Shown one piece after another: positions 26,099 through 36,467 of a DNA stretch of 64,000 nucleotides (position 1 is the first letter of the stretch; each line of letters opens with the position of its first letter). The stretch is from Streptomyces caelestis (GTDB taxonomy: Bacteria > Actinomycetota > Actinomycetes > Streptomycetales > Streptomycetaceae). The stretch spans positions 1 through 64,000 of the forward strand of contig NZ_LGCN01000096.1 in the NCBI RefSeq assembly GCF_001279005.1, given 5' to 3'. The notes beneath the pieces were generated by a model, which was not told where the DNA came from, searched no databases, and saw only the letters and a list, made by a program, of their open reading frames with translations. The position numbers and the translations under genes were made by a program.

Positions 26099-29014
26099 AT
26101 GCATCCCCCACCCAGGAGACGCAGAGGCTTCCGGCGGTTACTGACGGCCGCCGCGGCCGCTCTCGCGCTTCCCCTGACGATGCTCTCGACCGGTTCGACC
26201 CCCGCTCAGGCGGCCGCCGTCCAGTGCAGCGTCGACTACAAGACGAACGACTGGGGCTCCGGATTCACCGCGGAGCTGACCCTCACCAACCGCGGTGCGG
26301 ACGTCATCGACGGCTGGACCCTGACGTACACCTACGCGGGCAACCAGAAGCTCGTGAACGGCTGGAACGGCAGCTGGACGCAGTCCGGCAAGACCGTGAC
26401 CGTGAAGGACGCCGGGTACAACGGCCGGATCGCCGCCGGCGCCGCCGTCACGACCGGCGGCCAGTTCACCTACAGCGGCGGCAACGCCGCGCCCACGTCC
26501 TTCGCGATCAACGGCACCCCCTGCGTCGGCGCCCACCAGCCGCCGATCACCGTACTGACCAGCCCCCAGGCCGGCGCCGTCTACACGCAGGGCGAGACGG
26601 TCCCGCTCGCCGCCACCGCGGCGGCGGCCGACCAGGCCACCATCACCAAGGTGGAGTTCTACGACGACACCGAACTGCTGGGCTCGGACAGCAGCGCGCC
26701 CTTCGCGCTCTCCGTCGGCGGCTTGACCGTGGGCAGTCATTCGCTGGTGGCGAAGGCGTACGACAGCATGGGCGCCTCCGCCGACTCGACCCCGGTCGGC
26801 ATCACCGTCGCCTCGGGCCCCGCCGTGGTGGCCACGCCATCCCAACTGGGCGTTCAACAGGGCAAGTCGGGAACGTACGAGGTGAAGCTGTCCAAGCAGC
26901 CGAGCTCGAACGTGACCGTCGCGACGGCCCGGGCGAGCGGCAACTCGGGACTGTCGGTCTCCGGCGGCGCGTCGCTCACCTTCACACCGTCGAACTGGAA
27001 CACCGCGCAGAAGGTGACGATCGCCGCCGACTCCTCGGGCAGCGGCTCGGCGGTCTTCGAGTCCTCGGCGCCGGGCCACGCCAAGGCGGCGGTCACCGTG
27101 ACGCAGCTGGGCGCCCAGAAAGCGTACGACGCGCGTTTCCTGGAGCTGTACGGGAAGATCACCGACCCGGCGAACGGCTACTTCTCGCCGGAGGGCATCC
27201 CGTACCACTCGGTCGAGACGCTGATCGTCGAGGCGCCGGACCACGGTCACGAGACCACCTCGGAGGCGTACAGCTACCTGCTGTGGCTGCAGGCGATGTA
27301 CGGCAAGGTGACCGGTGACTGGTCGAAGTTCAACGGGGCCTGGGACATCATGGAGAAGTTCATGATCCCGACCCACGCCGACCAGCCGACGAACTCCTTC
27401 TACAACGCCTCGAAGCCGGCGACGTACGCACCCGAGCACGACACCCCGAACGAGTACCCGTCGCAGCTCGACTCGGGCGTCTCGGTCGGCCCCGACCCGA
27501 TCGCGGCCGAACTGAAGTCCGCCTACGGCACGGACGACGTCTACGGCATGCACTGGATCCAGGACGTCGACAACGTGTACGGCTACGGCAACTCGCCCGG
27601 CAAGTGCGAGGCGGGTCCGTCGGACACCGGGCCGTCGTACATCAACACCTTCCAGCGCGGCCCGCAGGAGTCGGTCTGGGAGACCGTCCCGCAGCCCACC
27701 TGCGACGCCTTCAAGTACGGCGGGAAGAACGGCTACCTGGACCTGTTCACCAAGGACGCGTCCTACGCCAAGCAGTGGAAGTTCACCAACGCCCCGGACG
27801 CCGACGCGCGTGCCGTGCAGGCCGCGTACTGGGCGGACCTGTGGGCCAAGGACCAGGGCAAGGGCTCCCAGGTCTCCGCGACGGTCGCCAAGGCCGCGAA
27901 GATGGGCGACTACCTGCGCTACTCCATGTACGACAAGTACTTCAAGAAGATCGGCAACTGCACCAGCCCGTCCTGCCCGGCCGGCACCGGCAAGGACGCC
28001 TCGCACTACCTGCTGTCCTGGTACTACTCCTGGGGCGGCGCCACCGACACCTCGGCGGGCTGGGCCTGGCGCATCGGCTCCAGCCACGCGCACGGCGGCT
28101 ACCAGAACCCGCTCGCCGCGTACGCGCTGAGCACCTACGCGCCGCTGAAGCCGAAGTCGGCGACGGGCGCGGGCGACTGGGCGAAGTCCATGCAGCGGCA
28201 GCTGGAGTTCTACCGCTGGCTGCAGTCCGACGAGGGCGGCATCGCGGGCGGCGCCACCAACAGCTGGGCGGGCCGGTACACGACCCCGCCGTCCGGGACC
28301 CCGACCTTCTACGGCATGCACTACGACGAGAAGCCGGTCTACCACGACCCGCCGTCCAACCAGTGGTTCGGCTTCCAGGCGTGGTCGATGGAGCGGGTCG
28401 CCGAGCTGTACCAGCAGACCGGCAACGCGCTCGCCAAGTCGGTCCTCGACAAGTGGGTGGACTGGGCGCTGTCCGAGACCACGATCAACCCGGACGGCTC
28501 CTTCCGGATCCCGTCGACGCTGCAGTGGTCGGGCAAGCCCGACACCTGGAACGCGTCCTCGCCCGGCGCCAACAGCGGACTGCACGTCACCGTCGCCGAC
28601 TACACCAACGACGTCGGTGTGGCCGCGGCGTACGCCAAGACGCTGACGTACTACGCCGACCGCTCCGGTGACACGGAGGCGGCGACCACGGCGAAGGCTC
28701 TGCTCGACGGCATGTGGGAGAACAACCAGGACGCGCTCGGCATCGCCGTCCCGGAGACCCGCGCCGACTACAACCGCTTCGACGACCCGGTCCACGTCCC
28801 CAGCGGCTGGAGCGGCACCATGCCCAACGGCGACGCGATCAACTCGTCGTCGACGTTCGAGTCGATCCGCTCCTTCTACCAGGACGACCCGGCGTGGTCG
28901 AAGATCGAGTCCTATCTGGCGGGCGGCGCCGCGCCCACCTTCACGTACCACCGGTTCTGGGCCCAGGCCGACATCGCCCTGGCCATGGGCTCGTACGCGG
29001 AGCTTCTCGAATAG
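26099..29014 (+). CDS. Secreted GH48 cellulase with CBM2 and accessory domains
   Basis: The 971-residue protein has an Arg-rich signal peptide (1 to about 40), CBM2 (41-141; [20 protein letters not shown]), an Ig-like domain (about 147-240; [14 protein letters not shown]), a further beta-sandwich (about 241-337) and a GH48 catalytic domain (341-971; [57 protein letters not shown]). The Glu in HGHETTSE is the expected acid. GH48 enzymes are processive, reducing-end cellobiohydrolases and complement GH6. ATG follows AGGAGGAACC. It is followed at 141 bp by GH74 on the same strand. Confidence 0.95.
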   Translation: MHPPPRRRRGFRRLLTAAAAALALPLTMLSTGSTPAQAAAVQCSVDYKTNDWGSGFTAELTLTNRGADVIDGWTLTYTYAGNQKLVNGWNGSWTQSGKTVTVKDAGYNGRIAAGAAVTTGGQFTYSGGNAAPTSFAINGTPCVGAHQPPITVLTSPQAGAVYTQGETVPLAATAAAADQATITKVEFYDDTELLGSDSSAPFALSVGGLTVGSHSLVAKAYDSMGASADSTPVGITVASGPAVVATPSQLGVQQGKSGTYEVKLSKQPSSNVTVATARASGNSGLSVSGGASLTFTPSNWNTAQKVTIAADSSGSGSAVFESSAPGHAKAAVTVTQLGAQKAYDARFLELYGKITDPANGYFSPEGIPYHSVETLIVEAPDHGHETTSEAYSYLLWLQAMYGKVTGDWSKFNGAWDIMEKFMIPTHADQPTNSFYNASKPATYAPEHDTPNEYPSQLDSGVSVGPDPIAAELKSAYGTDDVYGMHWIQDVDNVYGYGNSPGKCEAGPSDTGPSYINTFQRGPQESVWETVPQPTCDAFKYGGKNGYLDLFTKDASYAKQWKFTNAPDADARAVQAAYWADLWAKDQGKGSQVSATVAKAAKMGDYLRYSMYDKYFKKIGNCTSPSCPAGTGKDASHYLLSWYYSWGGATDTSAGWAWRIGSSHAHGGYQNPLAAYALSTYAPLKPKSATGAGDWAKSMQRQLEFYRWLQSDEGGIAGGATNSWAGRYTTPPSGTPTFYGMHYDEKPVYHDPPSNQWFGFQAWSMERVAELYQQTGNALAKSVLDKWVDWALSETTINPDGSFRIPSTLQWSGKPDTWNASSPGANSGLHVTVADYTNDVGVAAAYAKTLTYYADRSGDTEAATTAKALLDGMWENNQDALGIAVPETRADYNRFDDPVHVPSGWSGTMPNGDAINSSSTFESIRSFYQDDPAWSKIESYLAGGAAPTFTYHRFWAQADIALAMGSYAELLE

Positions 29015-29155
29015 CCCCCGCCGACGCTCCGCGGACCGGTCCCGGCACCTGACGCCGGGGCCACACGGCCGGGTGGTCCCACGCGCGCACGGTGGGGCCG
29101 CCCGGCCCTCGCACGCTCTCCCCACTCCCCCTCCCCCCAAGAGGAAGGAACCTCC

Positions 29156-31819
29156 GTGCGAAGAACCCGCATCCTCACGACCGTGCTCGCACTGGCGGCC
29201 GGTCTGCTCGCGGGCGGCCCGCCCGCCCTGGCCGCCGGCGCCCCGGAGCCGGCCACCACGCTCGCCGCCGACACCTACACCTGGAGGAACGCGCGCATCG
29301 ACGGCGGCGGCTTCGTGCCCGGCATCGTCTTCAACCGAAGTGAGAAGGACCTGGCCTACGCCCGCACCGACATCGGCGGCGCCTACCGCTGGCAGGAGCC
29401 GACGAAGAGCTGGACCCCGCTCCTCGACTCGGTCGGCTGGGACCACTGGGGCCACACGGGAGTGGTGAGCCTCGCCTCCGACTCCGCCGACCCCGACCGG
29501 GTGTACGCGGCGGTCGGCACGTACACCAACGACTGGGACCCGACGAACGGCGCGGTGCTGCGCTCCACGGACCGGGGCGCGAGCTGGAAGAAGGCGGATC
29601 TGCCGTTCAAGCTGGGCGGGAACATGCCGGGACGGGGCATGGGGGAACGGCTGGCGGTCGACCCGAACCGCAACAGCGTGCTGTACCTGGGCGCGCCCAG
29701 CGGGAACGGGCTGTGGCGATCGACCGACGCGGGGGCGAACTGGTCGAAGGTCACGTCCTTCCCCAACCCCGGGAACTACGCCCAGGACCCGAGTGACACG
29801 TCCGGGTACGCCTCCGACAACCAGGGCGTCGTCTGGGTCACCTTCGACGAGTCGACCGGCGGCGCGGGGACGGCGACGAAGACGGTCTACGTCGGCGTCG
29901 CCGACAAGGAGAACGCGGTCTACCGGTCGACGGACGCCGGCGCGACCTGGCAGCGGATCGCCGGGCAGCCGACCGGACACCTGGCGCACAAGGGCGTCCT
30001 CGACGCCGAGAACGGCTACCTGTACCTCGCGTACAGCGACACGGGCGGCCCCTACGACGGCGGCAAGGGCCGGCTGTACCGGTACGCGACGGCGACCGGC
30101 GCCTGGACGGACATCAGCCCGGTGGCGGAGGCCGACACCTACTACGGCTTCAGCGGTCTGACCGTGGACCGGCAGAACCCCGGCACGGTGATGGCGACGG
30201 CGTACAGCTCCTGGTGGCCGGACACGCAGATCTTCCGCTCGACGGACAGCGGCGGCACGTGGACGCAGGCGTGGAGCTACACGTCGTACCCGAACCGGGA
30301 GAACCGCTACACGATGGACGTCTCGTCGTCGCCGTGGCTGACCTGGGGCGCGAACCCGTCACCGCCCGAACAGACCCCGAAACTGGGCTGGATGACGGAG
30401 GCGCTGGAGATCGACCCGTTCGACTCCGACCGGATGATGTACGGGACGGGCGCGACGGTCTACGGCACGGAGAACCTGACGAACTGGGACGACGACACGT
30501 CGTTCACCATCACCCCGATGGTGCGCGGCCTGGAGGAGACGGCCGTCAACGACCTGATCTCTCCCCCGTCGGGCGCCCCGCTGATCAGCGCGCTCGGTGA
30601 CGTCGGCGGCTTCCGGCACACGGACCTCACCAAGGTGCCGCCGATGATGTTCACCCAGCCGAACTTCACGTCGACGACCAGTCTGGACTTCGCCGAGACC
30701 GACCCGGACACGGTGGTCCGGGCCGGCAACCTGGACTCCGGTCCGCACATCGCGTTCTCGACCGACAACGGCGCCCACTGGTTCGCGGGGACGGACCCCT
30801 CGGGCGTGAGCGGCGGCGGCACGGTCGCGGCGGCGGCCGACGGCAGCCGGTTCGTGTGGAGCCCGCAGGGCGCGGGCGTGCACCACACGACCGGGTTCGG
30901 CACGTCCTGGTCGGCGTCGAGCGGCATCCCGGCGGGGGCGGTCGTCGAGTCCGACCGGGTGGACCCGAAGACGTTCTACGGCTTCAAGTCCGGGAAGTTC
31001 TACGTCAGCACGGACGGCGGCGCGACGTTCACGGCGTCGGCGGCGACGGGGCTCCCGGCCGGCGACAGCGTGCGCTTCAAGGCGCTCCCGGGGGCGAAGG
31101 GCGACATCTGGCTGGCGGGCGGGGCGAGCGACGGTCCGTACGGCCTCTGGCACTCCACGGACTCGGGCGCGACCTTCACCAAGCTGCCGAACGTCGACGA
31201 GGCCGACACCGTCGGCTTCGGCAAGGCGGCGCCGGGCGCCTCGTACCAGACCCTCTTCACCAGCGCGGAGATCGACGGCGTGCGCGGCGTCTTCCGCTCC
31301 ACGGACCGGGGCGCGACCTGGACCCGCGTCAACGACGACGCCCACCAGTGGGGTTGGACCGGCGCGGCCATCACGGGCGACCCGCGGGTCTACGGCCGCG
31401 TCTACGTGGCGACCAACGGCCGCGGCGTCGTCTACGGCGACCCCTCGGACACCGGTGGCGGCACGGATCCGGAAGAGCCCGAGGAGCCCGGTCCGTCGGG
31501 CGTCTGCGAGGTGACCTACAAGGTCACCAACCAGTGGACCGACGGCTTCCAGGCCGACGTCCGGCTCACCAACACGGGCTCGGCCGCCTGGAACGGCTGG
31601 TCCCTGAACTGGTCCTTCGCCAACGGCCAGAAGATCTCCCAGCTCTGGAACGGGTCCCCCACCCAGTCGGGCGGGGCGGTGACGGTACGCAACACCGACT
31701 GGAACGGCACGGTGGCGGCGGGCTCGTCGGTCGCCTTCGGCTTCACCGCGACCCGGTCCGCGGCGAACAGCGCACCGACCGTCTTCCAACTGGGCGGACG
31801 GACCTGCGCGGTTCGCTGA
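29156..31819 (+). CDS. Secreted GH74 xyloglucanase with CBM2
   Basis: The 887-residue protein starts at GTG 29156 after AAGAGGAAGGAAC and has a signal peptide ending near PALAAG. The GH74 tandem seven-bladed propellers follow, with RTDIGGAYRWQEPT and repeated STD-x-GA/G-TWT blade motifs (STDRGASW, STDAGANW, STDSGGTW, STDRGATWTR). A Glu/Pro linker leads to a C-terminal CBM2 from about residue 781. The enzyme cuts the xyloglucan backbone. With GH6 and GH48 it forms a cellulose/hemicellulose set, and a bidirectional terminator follows it. Confidence 0.95.
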   Translation: MRRTRILTTVLALAAGLLAGGPPALAAGAPEPATTLAADTYTWRNARIDGGGFVPGIVFNRSEKDLAYARTDIGGAYRWQEPTKSWTPLLDSVGWDHWGHTGVVSLASDSADPDRVYAAVGTYTNDWDPTNGAVLRSTDRGASWKKADLPFKLGGNMPGRGMGERLAVDPNRNSVLYLGAPSGNGLWRSTDAGANWSKVTSFPNPGNYAQDPSDTSGYASDNQGVVWVTFDESTGGAGTATKTVYVGVADKENAVYRSTDAGATWQRIAGQPTGHLAHKGVLDAENGYLYLAYSDTGGPYDGGKGRLYRYATATGAWTDISPVAEADTYYGFSGLTVDRQNPGTVMATAYSSWWPDTQIFRSTDSGGTWTQAWSYTSYPNRENRYTMDVSSSPWLTWGANPSPPEQTPKLGWMTEALEIDPFDSDRMMYGTGATVYGTENLTNWDDDTSFTITPMVRGLEETAVNDLISPPSGAPLISALGDVGGFRHTDLTKVPPMMFTQPNFTSTTSLDFAETDPDTVVRAGNLDSGPHIAFSTDNGAHWFAGTDPSGVSGGGTVAAAADGSRFVWSPQGAGVHHTTGFGTSWSASSGIPAGAVVESDRVDPKTFYGFKSGKFYVSTDGGATFTASAATGLPAGDSVRFKALPGAKGDIWLAGGASDGPYGLWHSTDSGATFTKLPNVDEADTVGFGKAAPGASYQTLFTSAEIDGVRGVFRSTDRGATWTRVNDDAHQWGWTGAAITGDPRVYGRVYVATNGRGVVYGDPSDTGGGTDPEEPEEPGPSGVCEVTYKVTNQWTDGFQADVRLTNTGSAAWNGWSLNWSFANGQKISQLWNGSPTQSGGAVTVRNTDWNGTVAAGSSVAFGFTATRSAANSAPTVFQLGGRTCAVR

Positions 31820-31832
31820 ACACGTGAGGAGC

Positions 31833-31870
31833 CCCCGGCCCGCCCGTACACCGGTACGGGCGGGCCGGGG
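31833..31870. terminator. Bidirectional terminator between GH74 and PL11
   Basis: A perfect 17-bp stem, CCCCGGCCCGCCCGTAC at 31833-31849 with its complement at 31854-31870, closes a 4-base loop and is followed by TTT. It sits between the convergent genes, 14 bp past the GH74 stop. Confidence 0.85.
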
Positions 31871-31889
31871 TTTCGATCAGGAGGTCCGC

Positions 31890-33761
31890 TCAGGGGGTGA
31901 AGACCGAGGGCCTGGGCGGGGTGGGCATGCCGGCGCCGATGAAGAAGCCGGTGTGCGGGGGCTGGTTGTAGGCCGTGTTCTGCCAGGCCAGGGACGTGCG
32001 GTACAGGGTGTCGTGGAGGAGGGTGGTGATGCGCCGGTCCGTGTCGTGGGGGGTGGAGTAGATGCGCAGGTTCTTGTTGTCGCCGGTGCGCCAGACGACC
32101 TCCTCGCGCCAGTCGCCCAGGATGTCGCCGGACAGGACCGGGGTGGCCTTGGTGCCGTTGTTCGAGGACACACCCGAACCGGTCAGCAGACGGGTGTCGG
32201 AGGACGTGCCGTACTTGTCGATGCGGGTGCCGTCGAGGAGTTCGCGGACCGGGTCGCCGTCCCACCAGGCCAGGAAGTTGGTGGAGGAGGGCTTGCGGCC
32301 CTTCGTGCCGCCGCCCTCGTCACGGATGCCGCCGTCGGAGGACGACCACATCTCCGGGCCCGAGTTGCCCGACCAGATGTCCCCCGCGACCCCGCGGCCG
32401 TTGTCGCAGCAGGCGCCGAGCTTCCAGCGGACCGCGCCGTTCGCCGGGTCGATGTACAGCGCGGCGGGCTGGCCCGTGGACTCGGAGACCTTGTAGTACT
32501 CCAGGCCGGGGGTCGACGGGTCGAGGTCGCCGAGGTGCTGGGCGTCGCCGTGGCCGGTCCTGGTGGTCCACAGGCCGTTGCCGTTGTCGTCGACGGCCAT
32601 CGCGCCGTAGACGATCTCGTCCCGGCCGTCGTTGTCGACGTCGCCGACGGAGAGGGCGTGGGAGCCCTGGCCGTCGTACCCCTTGCCGCTGTTGGTGGAG
32701 GAGTTGGTGTCGAAGGTCCAGCGGCGGGTGAACCGGCCGTCCCGCCAGTCCCAGGCCGCGATCACCGTGCGCGTGTAGTAGCCGCGGGCCATGATCAGGG
32801 AGGGGCGGGCGCCGTCCAGGTACGCGGTGCCGGCGAGGAAGCGGTCGACGCGGTTGCCGTAGGAGTCGCCCCAGGAGGAGACCGTGCCGCGGGCCGGGAC
32901 GTAGTCGACGGTGCCCATCGCCCTGCCGGTCTGCCCGTTGAACATCGTCAGGTACTCGGGGCCGGACAGGATGTACCCGCTGGAGTTGCGGTGATCGGCC
33001 GAGGAGCTGCCGATGACCGTCCCGGTGCCGTCCTTCGTGCCGTCGGCGGTCTTCATGGCGACCTCGGCCTTGCCGTCGCCGTCGTAGTCGTACACCTGGA
33101 ACTGCGTGTAGTGGGCGCCGGAACGGATGTTGCGGCCCAGGTCGACGCGCCACAGCCGGGTGCCGTCCAGCTTGACGCCGTCGACGATCGTGTTGCCGGT
33201 GTAGCCGGACTGGGAGTTGTCCTTGGCGTTGGTGGGCTGCCACTTGAGCACGATGTCGAGGGCGCCGTCGCCGTCGAGGTCCCCGACGGAGGCGTCGTTG
33301 GCCTCGTAGGTGTAGGAGACGCCGTCGGGTGTGGTGCCGCCGGACGGCGGACTGATCGGCACGTCCTTGTAGCCGGTGCGGAACTGGACGGCATGGACCG
33401 AGTCGCCCTGCTCGGCGCCGTTCACCACCGCGCGGACGGTGTAGTCGGCGCTGGAGGGCGCGCCGGAGTGGAAATAGGTGGTGGAGCCGGTGACGGGGCT
33501 GGAGTTGACCTTGGTGCCGGCCCGGTAGACGTTGAACGCGACGTTGTCCGGGTCGGTGCCGAGCCAGCGCCAGCTGACCAGGTTCCCGCTGCCGGTGTGC
33601 ACGCTGACGACGCCGCGGTCCAGCTTCTCGACCTGCCGTGCGGTGGCGGCCTCGGCGGGCGCGTCCGACAGCACGGTCAGACCGGCGCCGGCCAGCGCCG
33701 CCACGGCGAGCGCCGCGGGCAGGACGACACGGCGTCCGCGGCGCCTGTGGGGGTGGGTCAT
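31890..33761 (-). CDS. Secreted rhamnogalacturonan lyase (PL11 family)
   Basis: The 623-residue protein has an Arg-rich signal peptide ending near APAEAA, then the PL11 pattern of an N-terminal beta domain (ARQVEKLDRGVVSVHTGSGN, SWRWLGTDPDNVAFNVYR) and an eight-bladed propeller with Ca-binding blades (GDLDGDGALDIVLKW, YDYDGDGKAEVAMKTADGT, GDVDNDGRDEIVYGAM, GDILGDWREEVVWRT). It cleaves the pectin rhamnogalacturonan-I backbone by beta-elimination. ATG at 33761 overlaps the stop of the upstream methyltransferase (ATGA), with GGAGG eight bases before it. No CBM is present. Confidence 0.93.
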   Translation of the reverse strand: MTHPHRRRGRRVVLPAALAVAALAGAGLTVLSDAPAEAATARQVEKLDRGVVSVHTGSGNLVSWRWLGTDPDNVAFNVYRAGTKVNSSPVTGSTTYFHSGAPSSADYTVRAVVNGAEQGDSVHAVQFRTGYKDVPISPPSGGTTPDGVSYTYEANDASVGDLDGDGALDIVLKWQPTNAKDNSQSGYTGNTIVDGVKLDGTRLWRVDLGRNIRSGAHYTQFQVYDYDGDGKAEVAMKTADGTKDGTGTVIGSSSADHRNSSGYILSGPEYLTMFNGQTGRAMGTVDYVPARGTVSSWGDSYGNRVDRFLAGTAYLDGARPSLIMARGYYTRTVIAAWDWRDGRFTRRWTFDTNSSTNSGKGYDGQGSHALSVGDVDNDGRDEIVYGAMAVDDNGNGLWTTRTGHGDAQHLGDLDPSTPGLEYYKVSESTGQPAALYIDPANGAVRWKLGACCDNGRGVAGDIWSGNSGPEMWSSSDGGIRDEGGGTKGRKPSSTNFLAWWDGDPVRELLDGTRIDKYGTSSDTRLLTGSGVSSNNGTKATPVLSGDILGDWREEVVWRTGDNKNLRIYSTPHDTDRRITTLLHDTLYRTSLAWQNTAYNQPPHTGFFIGAGMPTPPRPSVFTP

Positions 33762-34573
33762 GGGAGGGGCCTCCTGGGAGGACGGATGGGTTCCGCCTCT
33801 CGGTCGCCGCCGAAGCGCTCCGGGTTGCCGCCCCATGGCTTCCGGTACGCCCTGAGCCGGAACACGGGGTCGGCGCGGGGCCGGTCCTGGTCGGGGAGCC
33901 CGGCCAGCCGGGCGGCGAACTCCTCGGCGAGAGGTTCGCCGGGCGGCAGGGTGACGAACCAGCCGCGCCGCAGGTCCGCGATGGCGCGGCGGGGGCTGCG
34001 GCCCTGGCCGCGCCCCCGGAAGCGGGCCTCCCCGGCGGGGAGCAGACCGTGCCCGGCGGCGCAGGCGTCGACGGTGTCGGGGGCGTCGGGGACCGGGCTG
34101 CGCGGGCGCGCGGCGAGGATCGCGTCGATGTCGCTGCCGACGTTGTGGGAGGCGCCCTTGTGGACGGTGGTGACGTACACCCCGCCGGGCCGCAGCACGC
34201 GGGCGCACTCGGCGACGACCGCCCGTACGTCCTCGGGGCCGGACATCAGGTGCAGCAGCCACACGCTGACGACGGCGTCGAATTGGGCGTCGCCGAAGGG
34301 CAGCCGGCGGCCGTCGGCGCGGACCACGGCGCCCGGCAGACGGACGGCGGCCATCCGGGTCATCGTCGGGGAGAGGTCGGCGCCCGTGACCCGCAGACCG
34401 GCGCGGGCGGCGGCCAGCCGCCGGGTCACGATGCCGGTGCCGCACGCCACGTCCAGCAGGTCCCGCGCGCCGCCCGGTACGAGGCCCGTCACCGCGTCGG
34501 CGGCGGCCGCCGCCCGCGGTTCACCGCCGCGCAGGACGTCGTACCGTTCCGCTTCCTCGTCGTAGTCGAGCAC
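33758..34573 (-). CDS. Class I SAM-dependent methyltransferase
   Basis: The 271-residue protein starts MLDYDEEAERYD and has motif I in DLLDVACGTGIVTRRLA, acidic motif II in VTGADLSPTMTRMA, ADGRRLPFGDAQFDAVVSVW and VLRPGGVYVTT. This places it in the UbiE/Coq5-like small-molecule group. Its TGA overlaps the ATG of the rhamnogalacturonan lyase by 4 bp, so an intracellular enzyme is coupled to a secreted lyase, an unexpected pairing. It starts 5 bp after the pterin dehydratase stop. Substrate is unknown. Confidence 0.85.
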   Translation of the reverse strand: MLDYDEEAERYDVLRGGEPRAAAAADAVTGLVPGGARDLLDVACGTGIVTRRLAAARAGLRVTGADLSPTMTRMAAVRLPGAVVRADGRRLPFGDAQFDAVVSVWLLHLMSGPEDVRAVVAECARVLRPGGVYVTTVHKGASHNVGSDIDAILAARPRSPVPDAPDTVDACAAGHGLLPAGEARFRGRGQGRSPRRAIADLRRGWFVTLPPGEPLAEEFAARLAGLPDQDRPRADPVFRLRAYRKPWGGNPERFGGDREAEPIRPPRRPLP

Positions 34574-34578
34574 GCGCC

Positions 34579-34884
34579 TCAGTGTGCCCCGTGTCCGGGC
34601 GCCAGGTCCTCCACCCTGCGGGCGAGCTCGAGGTCCTTCTCCGTGACGACGCCGCCCGCGCTGTGGGTGTGCACGGACAGGGTCACGGTGTCGTAGCCGA
34701 GGGTGAGGTCGGAGTGGTGGTCGAGCTCCTCCTGCACCTGGGCGACGTGGACGACCATCGCCGTCGCCGCGAAGTGCGAGCCGAGCCGGTAGGAGCGGGT
34801 GATCCGGTCGCCGTCGAGCGACCAGCCCGGCAGCTCGGCCAGCCGCTCCTCGATCTCCTTCTGCGACAGCGGTTCGACGGACAT
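34579..34884 (-). CDS. 4a-hydroxytetrahydrobiopterin dehydratase
   Basis: The 101-residue protein matches pterin-4a-carbinolamine dehydratases: PGWSLDGDRITRSYRLGSHF, the catalytic histidines in ELDHHSDLTLGYDTVTLSVH and THSAGGVVTEKDLELA. It recycles oxidised pterin cofactor after aromatic amino-acid hydroxylation, though no hydroxylase gene is adjacent. ATG at 34884 follows GAAGGAGCGCATCCC. It leads a three-gene minus-strand run with a methyltransferase and the PL11 lyase. Confidence 0.93.
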   Translation of the reverse strand: MSVEPLSQKEIEERLAELPGWSLDGDRITRSYRLGSHFAATAMVVHVAQVQEELDHHSDLTLGYDTVTLSVHTHSAGGVVTEKDLELARRVEDLAPGHGAH

Positions 34885-35019
34885 GGGATGCGCTCCTTCA
34901 CCGGTTCGGGTCCCGCGGTCCCGTGCGGGACTCCCAGGCTTTCACAGAAGACCCCCCGGGGCCCTGGCCGGGCGCGGACCCTTCCCCCGGCGGGGCCGTT
35001 CCTCGACTACCGTCCTGGC

Positions 35020-35838
35020 ATGACCACTGTCACGTCCGGTACCGCTTCCCGCACCGGGGGCGTGGGCCCCCTGCTGCGCGCCTGGCGGGAGCAGCGGCGG
35101 GTCAGCCAGCTGGAGCTGGCCCTGCGCGCCGATTCCTCCGCCCGGCACATCAGCTTCGTCGAGACCGGCCGCTCCCGGCCCAGCGAGGAGATGGTGCTGC
35201 GGCTGGCCGAGCACCTGGACGTACCCGTGCGGGAGCGCAACGCGCTGCTGCTGGCCGCCGGTTACGCGCCCCACTACCCGGAGACCCCGCTGGACGACCC
35301 GGCGCTGGAGGTCGTGCGCACGGGCATCGAGCGGCTGATCGGCGGCTTCGAACCGTATCCGGCGCTGGTGGTGGACGCGATGTACGACGTCGTGGCGGCC
35401 AACCGGGGGGTCATGGCGCTGTTCGACGGCGTCCCGGATTCGCTGCTGACGCCGCCGCTGAACGCGGTGCGGCTCACCCTGCACCCGCGGGGGCTGGCGC
35501 CGCGGATCCGGAACCTGCGGGAGTGGCGCGGCCATCTGCTGGAACAGATGCGGCGGCACATCGCCCTGCACCGCTCGGAGCGGCTGCGGGCGCTGTACGA
35601 CGAGGTGGCGGCGTTCCCCGTGCCGGACACCGCCGGCCGGCAGGAGGAACCGGCCGAGCCGGTGGCGTACTTCGCGCTGCCGATGCTGATCGAGCACCGG
35701 GGGCGGACGCTGTCGTTCGTCTCGTCGATCTCCACGTTCAACACGCCCATGGACGTGACCGTCGCCGAGCTGGCCGTGGAGACGCTGCTCCCGGCGGACC
35801 CGGCGACGGCCGAGTACCTTCAGACCTGGCTGAGCTGA
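35020..35838 (+). CDS. XRE regulator with MmyB-like ligand domain
   Basis: The 272-residue protein has an N-terminal helix-turn-helix (LLRAWREQRRVSQLELALRA, then DSSARHISFVETGRSRPS) and a C-terminal MmyB-like domain (ALVVDAMYDVVAANRGVMAL, FVSSISTFNTPMDVTVAEL) that is thought to bind a fatty-acid-like ligand. ATG at 35020 was chosen at the domain start, and no clear ribosome-binding site precedes it. Its last 19 bases overlap the 3' end of a convergent membrane-protein gene, a possible regulatory target. Confidence 0.9.
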   Translation: MTTVTSGTASRTGGVGPLLRAWREQRRVSQLELALRADSSARHISFVETGRSRPSEEMVLRLAEHLDVPVRERNALLLAAGYAPHYPETPLDDPALEVVRTGIERLIGGFEPYPALVVDAMYDVVAANRGVMALFDGVPDSLLTPPLNAVRLTLHPRGLAPRIRNLREWRGHLLEQMRRHIALHRSERLRALYDEVAAFPVPDTAGRQEEPAEPVAYFALPMLIEHRGRTLSFVSSISTFNTPMDVTVAELAVETLLPADPATAEYLQTWLS

Positions 35839-36245
35839 CGCTCCTTCAGCGCCATGTGCTGAAGCAGGGCGAAGCCCGCCACGGTGAGCGCCTGGAGGAC
35901 CGTCCACACCGCGCCCGCGGTGGTCGGGGTGAGCCACAGCGCGAGGGCGGCGAGACTCGCCGCCGTCCAGGCGAGATTGGCCTCGACGACGATCCGCACG
36001 CCGGGCGCCGGCGGGTGCGGCCGGGCGGCCAGCAGGCCCACGCCGGCCGCGTACACCGCGAGGAACGCGCCGAGCCCGAGCAGCAGGCCAAAACCGGCTC
36101 CGAGGAACCGGCCGAGCGGTCCGGCCAGGGCGAGGTAGGCGACGGCGTTGGCACCGGTCACCACGGCGTCGAGGGCCAGGAAGCGGCGCAGCATGCGCTG
36201 CGGCTCCACGGTCCGGGCGAGCACGGCGAGCTGGGTCGTGGACAT
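35820..36245 (-). CDS. Small four-helix membrane protein
   Basis: The 141-residue protein has four hydrophobic stretches (FLALDAVVTGANAVAYLALA, FGLLLGLGAFLAVYAAGVGL, LAWTAASLAALALWLT, WTVLQALTVAGFALLQH). It resembles small conserved actinobacterial integral membrane proteins of unknown function. ATG at 36245 follows GGAGGACGCGTC. It overlaps the XRE gene tail to tail by 19 bp, so transcripts of the two genes would be antisense at their ends. Confidence 0.75.
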   Translation of the reverse strand: MSTTQLAVLARTVEPQRMLRRFLALDAVVTGANAVAYLALAGPLGRFLGAGFGLLLGLGAFLAVYAAGVGLLAARPHPPAPGVRIVVEANLAWTAASLAALALWLTPTTAGAVWTVLQALTVAGFALLQHMALKERQLSQV

Positions 36246-36467
36246 GACGCGTCCTCCTCCGTCGGGGTCGGTTGCCGGGTCCCGGGCCGGAGTGCGCCGG
36301 CCCGGGACCCGGTGCGTCCACGATCCCGCGCGGGTGGGACCGGGTCGATTACCTCCCGGGTCATGTCACGGGGACCGTGGAAACAGGGCGGTCGCCCGCG
36401 GCTCGTGAGAGCCTCGGAGGGACATGACAGACTGGGCGCGTGCCCGGACGCGTTGGGGAGGCGTGGC

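Noticed and set aside
26138..29989. A long minus-strand open frame opposite the GH48 gene
   Set aside because: It is a mirror of the GH48/GH74 coding strand with no recognisable protein motif.
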